From the NCBI RefSeq assembly GCF_015476545.1, contig NZ_JADMKV010000012.1, forward strand, positions 25,347 to 89,346: a stretch of DNA of 64,000 bases. Reading direction: 5' to 3'. This stretch comes from Methylobacter sp. BlB1 (GTDB lineage Bacteria > Pseudomonadota > Gammaproteobacteria > Methylococcales > Methylomonadaceae). Each line of letters opens with the position of its first letter. The stretch's first letter is position 1. Below are positions 35,379 to 45,053 of this stretch, piece after piece. Both the position numbers and the translations under genes were made by a program. A model generated the notes under the pieces. The model searched no databases. It was not told the origin of the DNA and was given only the letters and a program-made list of their open reading frames with translations.

Positions 35379-36755
35379 TCAGTGAATGTGCCGAAACAGC
35401 GCTTTAGTCTGTTGGCTGCGCTGGGCGTGATCGATGATCGGCGCCGGATAATCGCCCGGCTGCGCCTGCCTGTACCATCGATGAATAACCGCGGCAGGGA
35501 AGGGCCGAAGCTCGGGCAGCCAGTGCTTGATGTAAACACAATCGGCATCGAATTTCTGCTGCTGCAGCCAGGGATTGAAAATACGGAAATACGGTTGCGC
35601 ATCGCAGCCGGTCGAGGCCGCCCATTGCCAGTTGCCGTTGTTCACGCAGGGATCGTAATCGATCAGGTGCCGGGCAAAGTAACGCTCGCCCCATTGCCAG
35701 CTGATATGCAGGTCTTTGACCAGGAACGAAGCAGTGAGCAAGCGCACGCGGTTGTGCATCCAGCCGGTTTCATTCAGCTGCCGCATGCCTGCATCGATAA
35801 TCGGAAAGCCGGTAAGTCCACAGGTCCAGGCTTCGAATTCATCGGGATTATTGCGCCAGGCGATTGCATCGTATTGCCGGTGAAAAGCCTGACCGAAAAC
35901 GTGTGGAAAATGAAAGACGATATGGGTAAAAAAATCGCGCCAGTATAGCTGCCTGAGTAAAGGATGTTCGTCGCCCAGGGCTTCCACGATGCCGTAGTAA
36001 GCCTCCCGTATCGAGCAACAGCCGAATTTCAGATAGGCCGACAGGCCGGTCGTCGCTGCCAGAGCCGGAATATCGCGTTGCCGGGCATAGTCACGGCACT
36101 GATCCAAGCAGTTCAACAGTGCCGATGCAACCTTGCGTCCGCCTTGCAGCACATTATGATGCGGCTTTTTGAATGTATTGATCAGTTCAGGATGGCTGTT
36201 GAGGGCAGTTGATCTGATCAGTATTCCGGGATTCAAGGACTGCGGCAGCGCGACAGGAAACTGCCGGGCCTGCTTATGAAACGGCGTAAATATCAGATAG
36301 GGTTTTTGATTGTCTTTAAGGACTTGTTCCGGCTCGGTCAATAACAGGTCGCCGGCGCTATGGAAATCAAGCCCAAGCTGTCGGCATCGCTGCTGCAACT
36401 GAGCATCACGCCGCAGGCTGAACGGCGTGTAATCGCGGTTGACGAAGACGGCCTCGATCGATTCGTTGATTTGCAGCTGGCTGATCGCATTTTCAGGCAA
36501 GTCATGAAAACAATACAAGTCGCCGCCCTGTTCGGCGATTTGCTGTTGCAGGTCTTCCAAAGCCTGCAGCATAAACTGCAAGGCCGGCTGGCTCTGGTAG
36601 GCATGCGGTTCAATCTGCCGTGGATCGAAAATGAAAGTCGGCAGAACCTGTTCGGATTGGGCCAGCGCCGTGTTTAGGCCGATATTGTCGGACAAGCGTA
36701 AATCACGGCGAAAAATGAATAGGGATTTTCGATAGCGCGGCATGTGATGAACCAA
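35379..36755 (-). CDS. phrB: Deoxyribodipyrimidine photo-lyase
   Basis: A 458-residue photolyase that repairs cyclobutane pyrimidine dimers with blue light. The N-terminal antenna domain starts KSLFIFRRDLRLSDN, and the FAD domain has TGLSAYLKFGCCSIREAY, QLYWRDFFTHI, TGFPIIDAGMRQLNETGWMHNRVR and WQWAASTGCDAQPYFRIFNP. The Trp chain residues are retained. Start at 36755 or the Met four residues later (MPRYRKS). Confidence 0.95.
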   Translation of the reverse strand: MVHHMPRYRKSLFIFRRDLRLSDNIGLNTALAQSEQVLPTFIFDPRQIEPHAYQSQPALQFMLQALEDLQQQIAEQGGDLYCFHDLPENAISQLQINESIEAVFVNRDYTPFSLRRDAQLQQRCRQLGLDFHSAGDLLLTEPEQVLKDNQKPYLIFTPFHKQARQFPVALPQSLNPGILIRSTALNSHPELINTFKKPHHNVLQGGRKVASALLNCLDQCRDYARQRDIPALAATTGLSAYLKFGCCSIREAYYGIVEALGDEHPLLRQLYWRDFFTHIVFHFPHVFGQAFHRQYDAIAWRNNPDEFEAWTCGLTGFPIIDAGMRQLNETGWMHNRVRLLTASFLVKDLHISWQWGERYFARHLIDYDPCVNNGNWQWAASTGCDAQPYFRIFNPWLQQQKFDADCVYIKHWLPELRPFPAAVIHRWYRQAQPGDYPAPIIDHAQRSQQTKALFRHIH

Positions 36756-37020
36756 TGCTTTAGGGAAAAAGTTAAGCTGATCTCTACTGCATTTAGAGGT
36801 TTAGCGACCAAAATAGTTTTTGGCGGTCAAAAAACACCGCTCGCTGGCCGACATATGAAAGTTCGGAACGGTTCGGACTGTTGCATTAATCGGCCAAATG
36901 ATTCGAATCATGGACAAGCGGGCGAAATAACCGAAAATCCTTAAGAAACGGGCCGATATCATCAGCGCATGAGCCCATGAGTGCTTTATTTGATACAGAT
37001 TGCATCCGGAGGTTGTCTGC

Positions 37021-37767
37021 ATGTCAAAAACCTATCGCTCCGTTCCCAAAGGATTCGCTTTGGCTTGCCTGTTGTCTCTGTGCAGCGCCGCTGCCATGGC
37101 CGAAGAGAGTTTCCTGAAGCAGCGCCAGGAGATGATCGATGTCATCAAGCTCGGCGTCAGGGGGAGCCAGCGGTTTCTCGACAAGGGCGCGCTCGATGAA
37201 AAAGTGCTGGATGCCATGCTCAAGGTGCCGAGGCATGAGTTCGTGCCGGAAGATCAGATCCCTTACGCCTATGACAACAGGCCGCTGCCCATCGGTTACG
37301 GGCAAACCATTTCCCAGCCTTATATCGTGGCCGTCATGACCGATCTGCTGAATCTGGGAAAAGGCGACCGGGTGCTTGAAATCGGCACCGGCTCAGGCTA
37401 TCAGGCCGCCATTCTGGGCGAGCTGACCGATTCGGTGTTTACCATAGAAATTATCGAAGGGTTGGGTCGGCAGGCAGGGAAACACCTTGAACAGCTTGGC
37501 TATAAGAATGTGCGCACTCTGATCGGGGACGGCTATTACGGTTGGCCGTCCGAGTCGCCTTTCGATGCGATAATCGTCACCGCCGCGGCAAGCCATATTC
37601 CGCCGCCGCTGATCAAGCAGCTGAAACCGGGAGGGCGCATGATCATACCGGTCGGCAGCCGCTTCATGGTGCAGCATCTGGTGCTGGTGACCAAGGATGC
37701 GGACGGCAAGGTGACGACCCGGCAGATTCTGCCGGTTTCCTTTGTGCCGCTGACCGGTGAGCACTAA
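37021..37767 (+). CDS. pcm: Protein-L-isoaspartate O-methyltransferase with signal peptide
   Basis: A 248-residue PCMT. The catalytic core is standard: HEFVPEDQIPYAYDNRPLPIGYGQTISQPYI, the SAM motif VLEIGTGSGYQAAIL, and KPGGRMIIPVG. The N-terminus, however, is a hydrophobic signal-like segment (SVPKGFALACLLSLCSAAAMAEE) that cytosolic Pcm lacks, so it appears to be exported. GGAGG lies 8 bases before the ATG at 37021. The next gene starts immediately after its TAA, so the pair is translationally linked. Confidence 0.85.
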   Translation: MSKTYRSVPKGFALACLLSLCSAAAMAEESFLKQRQEMIDVIKLGVRGSQRFLDKGALDEKVLDAMLKVPRHEFVPEDQIPYAYDNRPLPIGYGQTISQPYIVAVMTDLLNLGKGDRVLEIGTGSGYQAAILGELTDSVFTIEIIEGLGRQAGKHLEQLGYKNVRTLIGDGYYGWPSESPFDAIIVTAAASHIPPPLIKQLKPGGRMIIPVGSRFMVQHLVLVTKDADGKVTTRQILPVSFVPLTGEH

Positions 37768-40200
37768 ATGACTGAAGCAAAACCGGCCCGCTCGTATCTG
37801 TTGGCGATAGCCATTATCTCGGCGTCCGCGCTGGCGTATGAGGTATTGCTGATGCGCCTGTTCTCGATCATCCAGTGGCACCATTTCGCTTATATGATCA
37901 TCAGTCTGGCGCTGCTCGGGTATGGCGTCAGCGGCGTCTTTCTGGCGCTGAACCGCGATGCGCTGCAGCGCCGGTTCCCGGCCGCGATCACGGCCAACAT
38001 GCTGTTGTTCAGCTTTTCGGTGCCTGTTTGCTTTGCTCTGGCTCAGATGATTCCCTTCAATCCCGAAGAGATTCTGTGGGCGCCGGTGCAATTGTTCTAT
38101 TTACTTTTACTGTACCTGCTGCTGATGTTGCCGTTCTTTTTCGCGGCCAATGTGATCGGCCTGTCTTTTTATCATTACCAGACCCGCGTGTCGTTTGTCT
38201 ATGGGGCAGACCTGCTTGGCGCCGGTTCCGGCAGCATCGGCATCATCCTGCTGCTGTTTCTGCTGTTCCCCGAAAAGATTCTGACCGTTTTGACCGTGCT
38301 GGGCATTGCGGCGGCGGTCATCGTGGCGCATTACAGTTTTCAGGCGCAGCCGGAAGAGACGAAATTCCGGTTCAGTGCCGGCATTATTGTTGGTTTGGCG
38401 GCGACTGTGGCGATGACCGGCTGGCTCAGGCTGAATGTTTCGCCGTACAAAGGCGAGAGCCAGATGCTGAGGGTGCCGGGCACTAAAGTCATCGATCGCT
38501 ATTCCAGTCCGTTGGGCCTGATTGACGTGGTCAAGAGCGCTATTACGCCGTTGCGCCACGCGCCGGGGCTGAGCCTCAATGCCACGACCGAACCGCCCGA
38601 ACAGCTGGCCGTCTTTACTGATGCCGACAATATGACCGCGATCGATCGCTACGGCGGCAATACGGAAACATTAAGTTATCTGGACCAGACCACTTCGGCG
38701 CTGCCTTATCACCTGCGCCCGTTGCAGAATGTCCTGATCCTGGGAGCGGGCACCGGCAGCGATATCCTGCAGGCGCACTATCATGCCATCGACCGTATCG
38801 ATGCGGTTGAACTCAATCCTCAGGTAGTCGATCTGGTCGAAAAAAAATACGCCGATTTCGCAGGCCGTATTTACCAGAATCCGCATGTCAACCTGCACAT
38901 AGGCGAAGCCCGCGGGTTTGTGGCGACCAGCAATGAACGCTATGACCTGATCAACATTTCCCTGCTGGATGCGTTCGGGGCCTCGGCGGCGGGGCTTTAT
39001 GCGCTGTCCGAGAGTTATCTTTATACCGAACAGGCGATACAGGCTGATCTGCGGCATCTGTCGCCGGGCGGCTATCTGAGCATCACCCGCTGGATCAAGA
39101 TGCCGCCGCGGGATACGTTAAAACTGTTGGCGACGGTCGTGAATGCGTGCAAGGCGTTAAAGATAAAAGATCCCGAGCAGCGTATTGTGCTGATCCGCAG
39201 TTGGCAGACCAGCACGCTGCTGGTCAAAAACGGGCCGTTCTCAGACCGGGAAATCGAAAATCTCAAACAGTTCAGCAGTGAACGCAGTTTCGACCTGGCT
39301 TATTATCCCGGCATCAAGGTAGAGGAGGTCAATCGCTTCAATATCTTGTCGCAGCCGTATTTCTATCAGGCAGCGAAGGCCTTGCTGGGCGCTGACGGCA
39401 AAGCTTTCATAGATGATTACAAATTCAATATCGAGCCGGCGACGGACGATCGGCCTTATTTTTTCCATTTTTTCAAATGGCAAACCCTGCCGGAGATTTT
39501 GCCGTTATTGGGACAGGGCGGCATGTCGCTGCTGGAAAGCGGCTATTTGCTGTTGGTCGCCGCATTGCTGCAGGCCGTGCTGGCGAGCCTGGTTCTGATT
39601 GCGCTGCCGCTGGTCCTGGGCAGGGACAGGCTGGGCATAAAATCCGGCATCCAAGGCTATCGGCAGGTTGTGGTTTATTTTGTCTGCCTGGGCCTGGCTT
39701 TTTTCTTTATTGAAATAGCCTTCATCCAGAAATTTATCCTGATTCTGCATCATCCGATTTATGCCGTTACGGCGGTATTGTGTACGTTTTTGCTTAGCGC
39801 CGGCGCGGGCAGCCTGTTTTCAAAAAGATTATGCGATCACAAAGCAAAATCGATGGTTCGATGGCCGGTAACCGGTATTGCCCTGTTCAGTGCGATTTAT
39901 ATCCTTGGTTTTGAAGCCTTGACCGGCGTCCTGCTGGAATTGGGCGGCAGTAGCCGGCTGGTGTTTTCGATACTGCTGATCGCGCCGCTGGGCTTTTTCA
40001 TGGGCATGCCGTTTCCGATGGGGATGGATAGCCTCGGCCGGAACGCGCCGGCGCTGATTCCGTGGGCCTGGGGCATCAATGGCTGCGCCTCCGTCATTAG
40101 CGCCATACTGGCGACGCTGATCGCCATGCAATTCGGTTTTACCGTACTGGTTTTTATGGCCCTGCTGCTGTATGTGGCTGCGGCGTTCAATTTTCCCTGA
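37768..40200 (+). CDS. Membrane-embedded spermidine-synthase-like methyltransferase-fold protein
   Basis: An 810-residue protein. Several hydrophobic helices fill about residues 9-215, a Rossmann domain occupies about 300-500, and more helices follow to the end (about 585-805). The Rossmann part has NVLILGAGTGSDILQAH and IDAVELNPQVVDLV, the SAM/decarboxy-SAM site of spermidine-synthase-like enzymes. Such fused membrane proteins are known but their reaction is not established. Its ATG directly follows the pcm stop codon, which suggests they act together, perhaps at the inner membrane. Confidence 0.8.
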   Translation: MTEAKPARSYLLAIAIISASALAYEVLLMRLFSIIQWHHFAYMIISLALLGYGVSGVFLALNRDALQRRFPAAITANMLLFSFSVPVCFALAQMIPFNPEEILWAPVQLFYLLLLYLLLMLPFFFAANVIGLSFYHYQTRVSFVYGADLLGAGSGSIGIILLLFLLFPEKILTVLTVLGIAAAVIVAHYSFQAQPEETKFRFSAGIIVGLAATVAMTGWLRLNVSPYKGESQMLRVPGTKVIDRYSSPLGLIDVVKSAITPLRHAPGLSLNATTEPPEQLAVFTDADNMTAIDRYGGNTETLSYLDQTTSALPYHLRPLQNVLILGAGTGSDILQAHYHAIDRIDAVELNPQVVDLVEKKYADFAGRIYQNPHVNLHIGEARGFVATSNERYDLINISLLDAFGASAAGLYALSESYLYTEQAIQADLRHLSPGGYLSITRWIKMPPRDTLKLLATVVNACKALKIKDPEQRIVLIRSWQTSTLLVKNGPFSDREIENLKQFSSERSFDLAYYPGIKVEEVNRFNILSQPYFYQAAKALLGADGKAFIDDYKFNIEPATDDRPYFFHFFKWQTLPEILPLLGQGGMSLLESGYLLLVAALLQAVLASLVLIALPLVLGRDRLGIKSGIQGYRQVVVYFVCLGLAFFFIEIAFIQKFILILHHPIYAVTAVLCTFLLSAGAGSLFSKRLCDHKAKSMVRWPVTGIALFSAIYILGFEALTGVLLELGGSSRLVFSILLIAPLGFFMGMPFPMGMDSLGRNAPALIPWAWGINGCASVISAILATLIAMQFGFTVLVFMALLLYVAAAFNFP

Positions 40201-40342
40201 ATGAAGGCAAGCGCTTTTTTCCCTGCCTGACATTAAATTTGATCTTAGCATCCGACTCGCCCTCTGCAATAAATTCATCAATGGTTCAGATTTGCGGTAC
40301 TATGTTACTGTTTCTGATCATTATTTACTGAGAGTGAGACTC

Positions 40343-40777
40343 ATGCGAAACAAAGCAATTTTATTCGGTTCCTTGTTGATAGCGTCCGGTGCGGCGCTGG
40401 CTGGAGACAATTTACTGGAAGCGGTGACCAAACAATTGGCTGCCGAGGCGGCTAACTCAGCGGAGCCGGAGAAGGCCAAAAGAGCGGCTGAGGCCCAGAA
40501 GCTACTGCAACAGGCTCAGCAGTTAAAAGAGAATGTTAAAAATACGCCGAAGGCCGTCCAAGAGCAGACGCTGGATGCGGCAAAGGAAACGGCCAGGCAA
40601 AGGCTGGAGCAGGCCAAGCCCGAACAAATTAAAGCCATAGAGGACGGTGCGGCAACCGTACAGCAACTGAAAGTTCAGGTTGATAACGCGCCTCAAGCGA
40701 CCGAACAGGCTGCCGAGGCGGCCAAGACCAAAGCCAAGCAGAAAGCGGCCGAGAAGGTGCTCGAATTTTTGCGCTGA
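40343..40777 (+). CDS. Small exported helical (Ala/Lys/Gln-rich) protein
   Basis: A 144-residue protein with a signal peptide (about residues 1-21, ending GAALAGD) and then an almost wholly helical, heptad-like sequence rich in Ala, Lys, Gln and Glu. It resembles periplasmic coiled-coil proteins, but I recognise no family. The start at 40343 follows GAGAGTGAG; a longer frame upstream has no ribosome-binding site. A strong terminator follows. Confidence 0.7.
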   Translation: MRNKAILFGSLLIASGAALAGDNLLEAVTKQLAAEAANSAEPEKAKRAAEAQKLLQQAQQLKENVKNTPKAVQEQTLDAAKETARQRLEQAKPEQIKAIEDGAATVQQLKVQVDNAPQATEQAAEAAKTKAKQKAAEKVLEFLR

Positions 40778-40805
40778 TTGTTGTCATCAGATTTACTATG
40801 AACAG

Positions 40806-40832
40806 AAAGGCCGGTTTATCCGGCCTTTTTAT
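40806..40832 (+). terminator. Rho-independent terminator
   Basis: A 9-bp stem (AAAGGCCGG at 40806-40814, CCGGCCTTT at 40820-40828) with a T-rich tail ends the transcript of the small helical protein gene. Confidence 0.85.
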
Positions 40833-41519
40833 TTAGCAAATAAGATCGACATCACAATGAAAAGCGTCAGACTAAGCATTGTCTGGCCATGAAATCGGCT
40901 CAGGCAATGACACCGCCCTATGCCCGCTTTGATAAATTGGCAAGACTTGCATTGATCAATAAAACAGCGAAAAACTATAGGATATAAAGTAAATATCCGT
41001 TAAATCAGTGGGTTACGAATAGCTTTTTTTATTGATGAGAATGAGTATATAATCCAAAGATCAAGTAGAGGCTATCTAAATTATGAACATCTCAAAGCCC
41101 TTGGCGGGCATGGGGATGAATCAGCGCCATCAGGTTTTTACACTAGAAGTCTCTTAAGCTTATCTGGAAATTACAACGAGAAAATTTCAAAGGAAATACC
41201 GTTTTAGTTCATGGGGCTTGCTTCAGCGCGGATTCGTCATCATAAGTCAGAATCGCAGCGTCTCCAGAGTTACAAACAGCCGGCCAATCGATTATCTGCA
41301 GTTAAAGCTTGCGGAATGTTTTTTAATTCGATTGCAAGTATTTGCCGTCAAACCAGTTTCATAGCCTCTTGCTCAGGAGGTTATATCGTTTTTTATGGAA
41401 GTAAGGGATATTGCTTCTCCAAGCAATGGCATTTCAAGGACCGATCTCACAGGGAAATTTACGCAGAATAACAATAAACGCAACGCGAAACGCATTGCAT
41501 AAGCGACTATGGAGATATC
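40833..41519. other. Gene-free region before the GMC operon
   Basis: A stretch of about 690 bp without a supported gene. An 86-codon frame at 41211-41471 has no ribosome-binding site and an unlikely composition. The region must hold the promoter of the three-gene operon that starts at 41520; I see no repeat or RNA gene. Confidence 0.45.
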
Positions 41520-43277
41520 ATGAGTATGCAAAATAAGAAATATGAGGCGGTTATCATCGGCAGCGGCTTCGGCGGGGCTATCAGTTGCTGTCGGCTGGCG
41601 CAAAAATGGAAGGGCCAGGTATTACTTCTGGAGCGCGGGAAGCGCTATCCGATGGGATCGTTCCCGCGCTCACCTCATGATATAGCGACCAATTTCTGGA
41701 ATCTGCCCGATGATCGGGCGCAACGCCCCGATCCCATCAAAAAGCGCGATTTGCGCGGACTGTTCGATGTCCGTGCATTCAACCGAATGGACGCGGTGGT
41801 CTGCGCCGGACTGGGCGGCGGTTCCCTGATTTATGCCAATGTATTTCTTGAGCCGCCGGAGCAGGTATTCGAACGGCAATGGCCGAAATCGCTCAATAAA
41901 GCCTTCCTGCAGCCGTATTATGACGTTGCCAAGTCCGTGCTGGGAGCGCGTCCGATTCCGGCATGGAGCGATGAACCGCGCCGCCGCGTCATCCGCACTG
42001 AACTGTTCCAGCAATTTGCCCAAAATCAAGGACGTGATTCAAAACTGGCCGATCTTTGCGTATTCTTCGGCAACGATTTCCAACAGCCGACTCAGATTGG
42101 ACTCCAAGAAAAAAACCGCTATGGCGCTGTGCAGACTTCATGCACTTACTGTGGAGAATGCGACGTAGGCTGCAACACCCATTCAAAAAATACCCTCGAT
42201 CTCAATTATCTTTATGTTGCCGAGTATGTGCATAAGGCGCAGATACAAACCGATTGTCTGGCGGAGAAAATCGTGCCGTTGAATGAACGGGGCGAGGAGG
42301 ATGCCACCGCCAATGGCGCGCATGGTTACCGTGTGTACTATCGCCATCTCGACGATGGTCCCGCTTACGTCGATACCCAGCGCATCGTGGTTTCCGCCGG
42401 TACGCTGGGCTCCGCCGAGCTGCTGCTGCGCTGCCGCGATGAACACGGCACGCTGCCTCGCCTCAGCCAGCAGCTGGGCAAGCGTTTTTCCGGCAATGGC
42501 GACTTTCTGTCATTCGTTGTGGACGGGAAAACTCCGGCCAATCCCAATTATGGGCCGGTGATTACCCAGTACACTGATTACAACCTGTTCAAACAGCATG
42601 ATCCCGACCGGGCCTTCGTGCTGGAGGATGCCAGCTATCCGGCGTTTGCGGCATGGCTCGTGGAAGGCCTGCAGCCGAGCCTGAATCCGATCGGCATGCT
42701 GAAAAGAATAGGGCGCATCCTGGAAACACTGTGGAATTATATCTGGCAGAACCTGAGCGGGGGCAAGTGGACAGGGTCCGTAGGCAATTTGTTCTACCAG
42801 GTGCTCAAGGACGATGTGTCTTACCGCAGCAGCGTTTTATTATGCATGGGGCTGGATAAAGGGGACGGCGTATTGGCACTCAAGAACGGCAGACTGGACC
42901 TGGATTGGCCGCAAACGACCAGCATGCCGCTGTATGAGGCCATTCTCGACGCCGGCAGAAAATTCAAGTCGTTCGTCAAGTCCTGGCTGTTTACGGCGTT
43001 GCCCACCTGGAACTGGCCGATGCGCAACAACATCACCGTGCACTCGCTGGGCGGCTGCATTCTTGCCGACAGCCCGGAGCAGGGCGTTGTCAGCGCCAAT
43101 GAACACGACCGCGGCCAGGTTTTTGGCTATCAGGGGTTGTATATTGCAGATGGCTCGGTGCTGCCCAGCGCCGTTGGTTCTAACCCGATAGCGACGATTT
43201 CAGCCGTATCGGAATGGATCGCCGAAGGTATTACCGGCCTTAAACCCACCGATGACCTCGGTATCAACCAACGCTAA
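41520..43277 (+). CDS. GMC-family oxidoreductase (cholesterol-oxidase-like)
   Basis: A 585-residue flavoprotein. The FAD-binding motif is AVIIGSGFGGAISCCRLAQ with LLLERG after it. VCAGLGGGSLIYANVFLEPP and the C-terminal HSLGGCILAD and GLYIADGSVLPSAVGSNPIATISAVSEWIA match cholesterol oxidase/GMC enzymes. A Cys cluster CTYCGECDVGCNTHSKNT recalls the cluster-like loop of some GMC relatives. It has no obvious signal peptide. It heads an operon with an alpha/beta hydrolase (18 bp downstream) and a metallophosphoesterase. The substrate may be a sterol- or hopanoid-like lipid, by inference only. Confidence 0.83.
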   Translation: MSMQNKKYEAVIIGSGFGGAISCCRLAQKWKGQVLLLERGKRYPMGSFPRSPHDIATNFWNLPDDRAQRPDPIKKRDLRGLFDVRAFNRMDAVVCAGLGGGSLIYANVFLEPPEQVFERQWPKSLNKAFLQPYYDVAKSVLGARPIPAWSDEPRRRVIRTELFQQFAQNQGRDSKLADLCVFFGNDFQQPTQIGLQEKNRYGAVQTSCTYCGECDVGCNTHSKNTLDLNYLYVAEYVHKAQIQTDCLAEKIVPLNERGEEDATANGAHGYRVYYRHLDDGPAYVDTQRIVVSAGTLGSAELLLRCRDEHGTLPRLSQQLGKRFSGNGDFLSFVVDGKTPANPNYGPVITQYTDYNLFKQHDPDRAFVLEDASYPAFAAWLVEGLQPSLNPIGMLKRIGRILETLWNYIWQNLSGGKWTGSVGNLFYQVLKDDVSYRSSVLLCMGLDKGDGVLALKNGRLDLDWPQTTSMPLYEAILDAGRKFKSFVKSWLFTALPTWNWPMRNNITVHSLGGCILADSPEQGVVSANEHDRGQVFGYQGLYIADGSVLPSAVGSNPIATISAVSEWIAEGITGLKPTDDLGINQR

Positions 43278-43295
43278 GCCACAGGAATATCCATC

Positions 43296-45041
43296 ATGAA
43301 TACGAATACACAAGCTCCTATTGCCTTTCAATTCACTGAGGAGATGAAAGGCTATCTCGCCGTGGGTCAGACTTCTTTCGACGATGGTTACACGCAAGGA
43401 CAGGCCGACGACTCCTACTTCATGTTCCATCTGACGATCAAGACTGACGATGTGGATCAATTTCTGGCGTCGCCGGAGCATCGGGCGCAGGCGATCGGTT
43501 ATGTCGAGGGCGATCTGGTCGGCGGGCGCCGTCCGGTGTTGCTCGGCGTATTCAACCTGTTTGTGGACACCAGCGATAGAAACCGCAAGGAAATGCGCTA
43601 CCGGCTGTTTTTCGAGAATGCTGAAGGCAAACCGTTCACGCTGAGCGGCTTCAAAAGCATACAGAACGACGTCGGTCCGGATGTGTGGGGCGACACCACG
43701 ACCTTGTTCACCAATCTTTATCAGGGCCATTTACAGGCGGATCAGGAAGCCGGCGCGACACCTTACGCCTCCGGCATTCTGCACATTCAGCTGGCCGATT
43801 TCATGCATCAGCTGGCCACGATGCGCGCCGATGCGCCTACTTTTCCGGCTCGGCTGGGTGCGGTGGAGCGTTTCGGCCGGTTCTTTTTCGGCGCACTCTG
43901 GGAAACCTATGCGCCGTCACTGATGCCAAAGGCAGGCGCCTTCGAACGCGAAATTCCGCTTTATACCACCGAAGGCGTGCAGGGCGCCGAGATCACCACG
44001 CATCCTTTCACTACGGCCGATGGCTTAGGCTTGAGCCTTCTGCGTTTCCAGAAGGCGCCCTGCGACGATGTCGTGGTCATCATTCACGGTCTGACCACGT
44101 CCAGCGACATGTTCATCATGCCGGAACACTACAATCTGGTGCAGTACCTCCTGGACAACAATTTTACCGATGTCTGGACTCTGGATTACCGGATGAGCAA
44201 CCGCTATTCCTACAATCTTCACCGCAATCGCTATAACATGGACGATATTGCCCAGTTCGACCATCCCGCGGCCATCGCTGCGGTGCGCCGGGCCGTCGGC
44301 GAGGGGCGGCGCATCCATGTCATCTGCCATTGCCTGGGGTCGGTATCGTTCATGATGAGCCTGTTCGGCAAGGCGGTCACCGGTATCCGCAGCGTCATCG
44401 CCAACAGCGTATCGCTGACGCCGCGCGTGCCGGCCTGGTCGAAAGTCAAGCTTAACGCAGGGCCTTTCCTTTGCGATTATCTGCTCAGCGTCGAGTACAT
44501 CAACCCTTACTGGCGGCGCGAGCCGGGCTGGTCATTGGGCAAAGTCCTCGGCTGGCTGATTTCCGCTTTTCATCGCGAATGCGACTCGCCTGAATGCCAC
44601 ATGCTGAGCTTCATGTGGGGTACGGGCTTTCCGGCCTTGTACAACCACGACAATCTGCTGGATGTTACCCACCGGCGCGGAGGCGACTTGTACGGCGGCG
44701 TCAGCGTGCATTATTACCGTCATGTGCTCAAGATGGTGAACGCCAATAATACGGCCGTGAAGTTCGAGACCGGCAATCCCAAATATCAAACCCTGCCCGA
44801 CGATTACTTCGCTTATGCGGACGAGATCGAAACGCCGGTGCTGTTCATGACCGGCCAGCAAAACCGCGTGTTCACCGACTCCAACATCGTCTGTCATGAG
44901 CGCTTGGAAAAAATCGTTCCGGGCCGGCACCAATTGCAGGTATTTCCCAACTATGGCCATCAGGATGTGTTTATGGGCAAGAATGTCCATGTAGACATTT
45001 TTCCGCGCCTTCTGGAATTCCTGGAAAGTCAGAAAAATTAG
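43296..45041 (+). CDS. Alpha/beta hydrolase with N-terminal domain and Cys at the nucleophile position
   Basis: A 581-residue protein. Residues 1 to about 230 are an unfamiliar domain with FTEEMKGYLAVG and later LGVFNLFVDT; the rest is an alpha/beta hydrolase with oxyanion motif VVIIHGLTTSSDM. The nucleophile elbow reads ICHCLGSVSF, with Cys346 where most hydrolases have Ser, as in PHA synthases and dienelactone hydrolases; the catalytic His is probably in NYGHQD. It resembles the hydrolase part of large fused cholesterol-oxidase proteins seen in actinobacteria. It is the middle gene of the operon. Confidence 0.8.
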   Translation: MNTNTQAPIAFQFTEEMKGYLAVGQTSFDDGYTQGQADDSYFMFHLTIKTDDVDQFLASPEHRAQAIGYVEGDLVGGRRPVLLGVFNLFVDTSDRNRKEMRYRLFFENAEGKPFTLSGFKSIQNDVGPDVWGDTTTLFTNLYQGHLQADQEAGATPYASGILHIQLADFMHQLATMRADAPTFPARLGAVERFGRFFFGALWETYAPSLMPKAGAFEREIPLYTTEGVQGAEITTHPFTTADGLGLSLLRFQKAPCDDVVVIIHGLTTSSDMFIMPEHYNLVQYLLDNNFTDVWTLDYRMSNRYSYNLHRNRYNMDDIAQFDHPAAIAAVRRAVGEGRRIHVICHCLGSVSFMMSLFGKAVTGIRSVIANSVSLTPRVPAWSKVKLNAGPFLCDYLLSVEYINPYWRREPGWSLGKVLGWLISAFHRECDSPECHMLSFMWGTGFPALYNHDNLLDVTHRRGGDLYGGVSVHYYRHVLKMVNANNTAVKFETGNPKYQTLPDDYFAYADEIETPVLFMTGQQNRVFTDSNIVCHERLEKIVPGRHQLQVFPNYGHQDVFMGKNVHVDIFPRLLEFLESQKN

Positions 45042-45053
45042 GAGATCATCGTT

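Noticed and set aside
41211..41471. 86-codon plus-strand frame in the gap before the GMC operon
   Set aside because: No ribosome-binding site, composition unlike the neighbouring genes, no recognisable domain.
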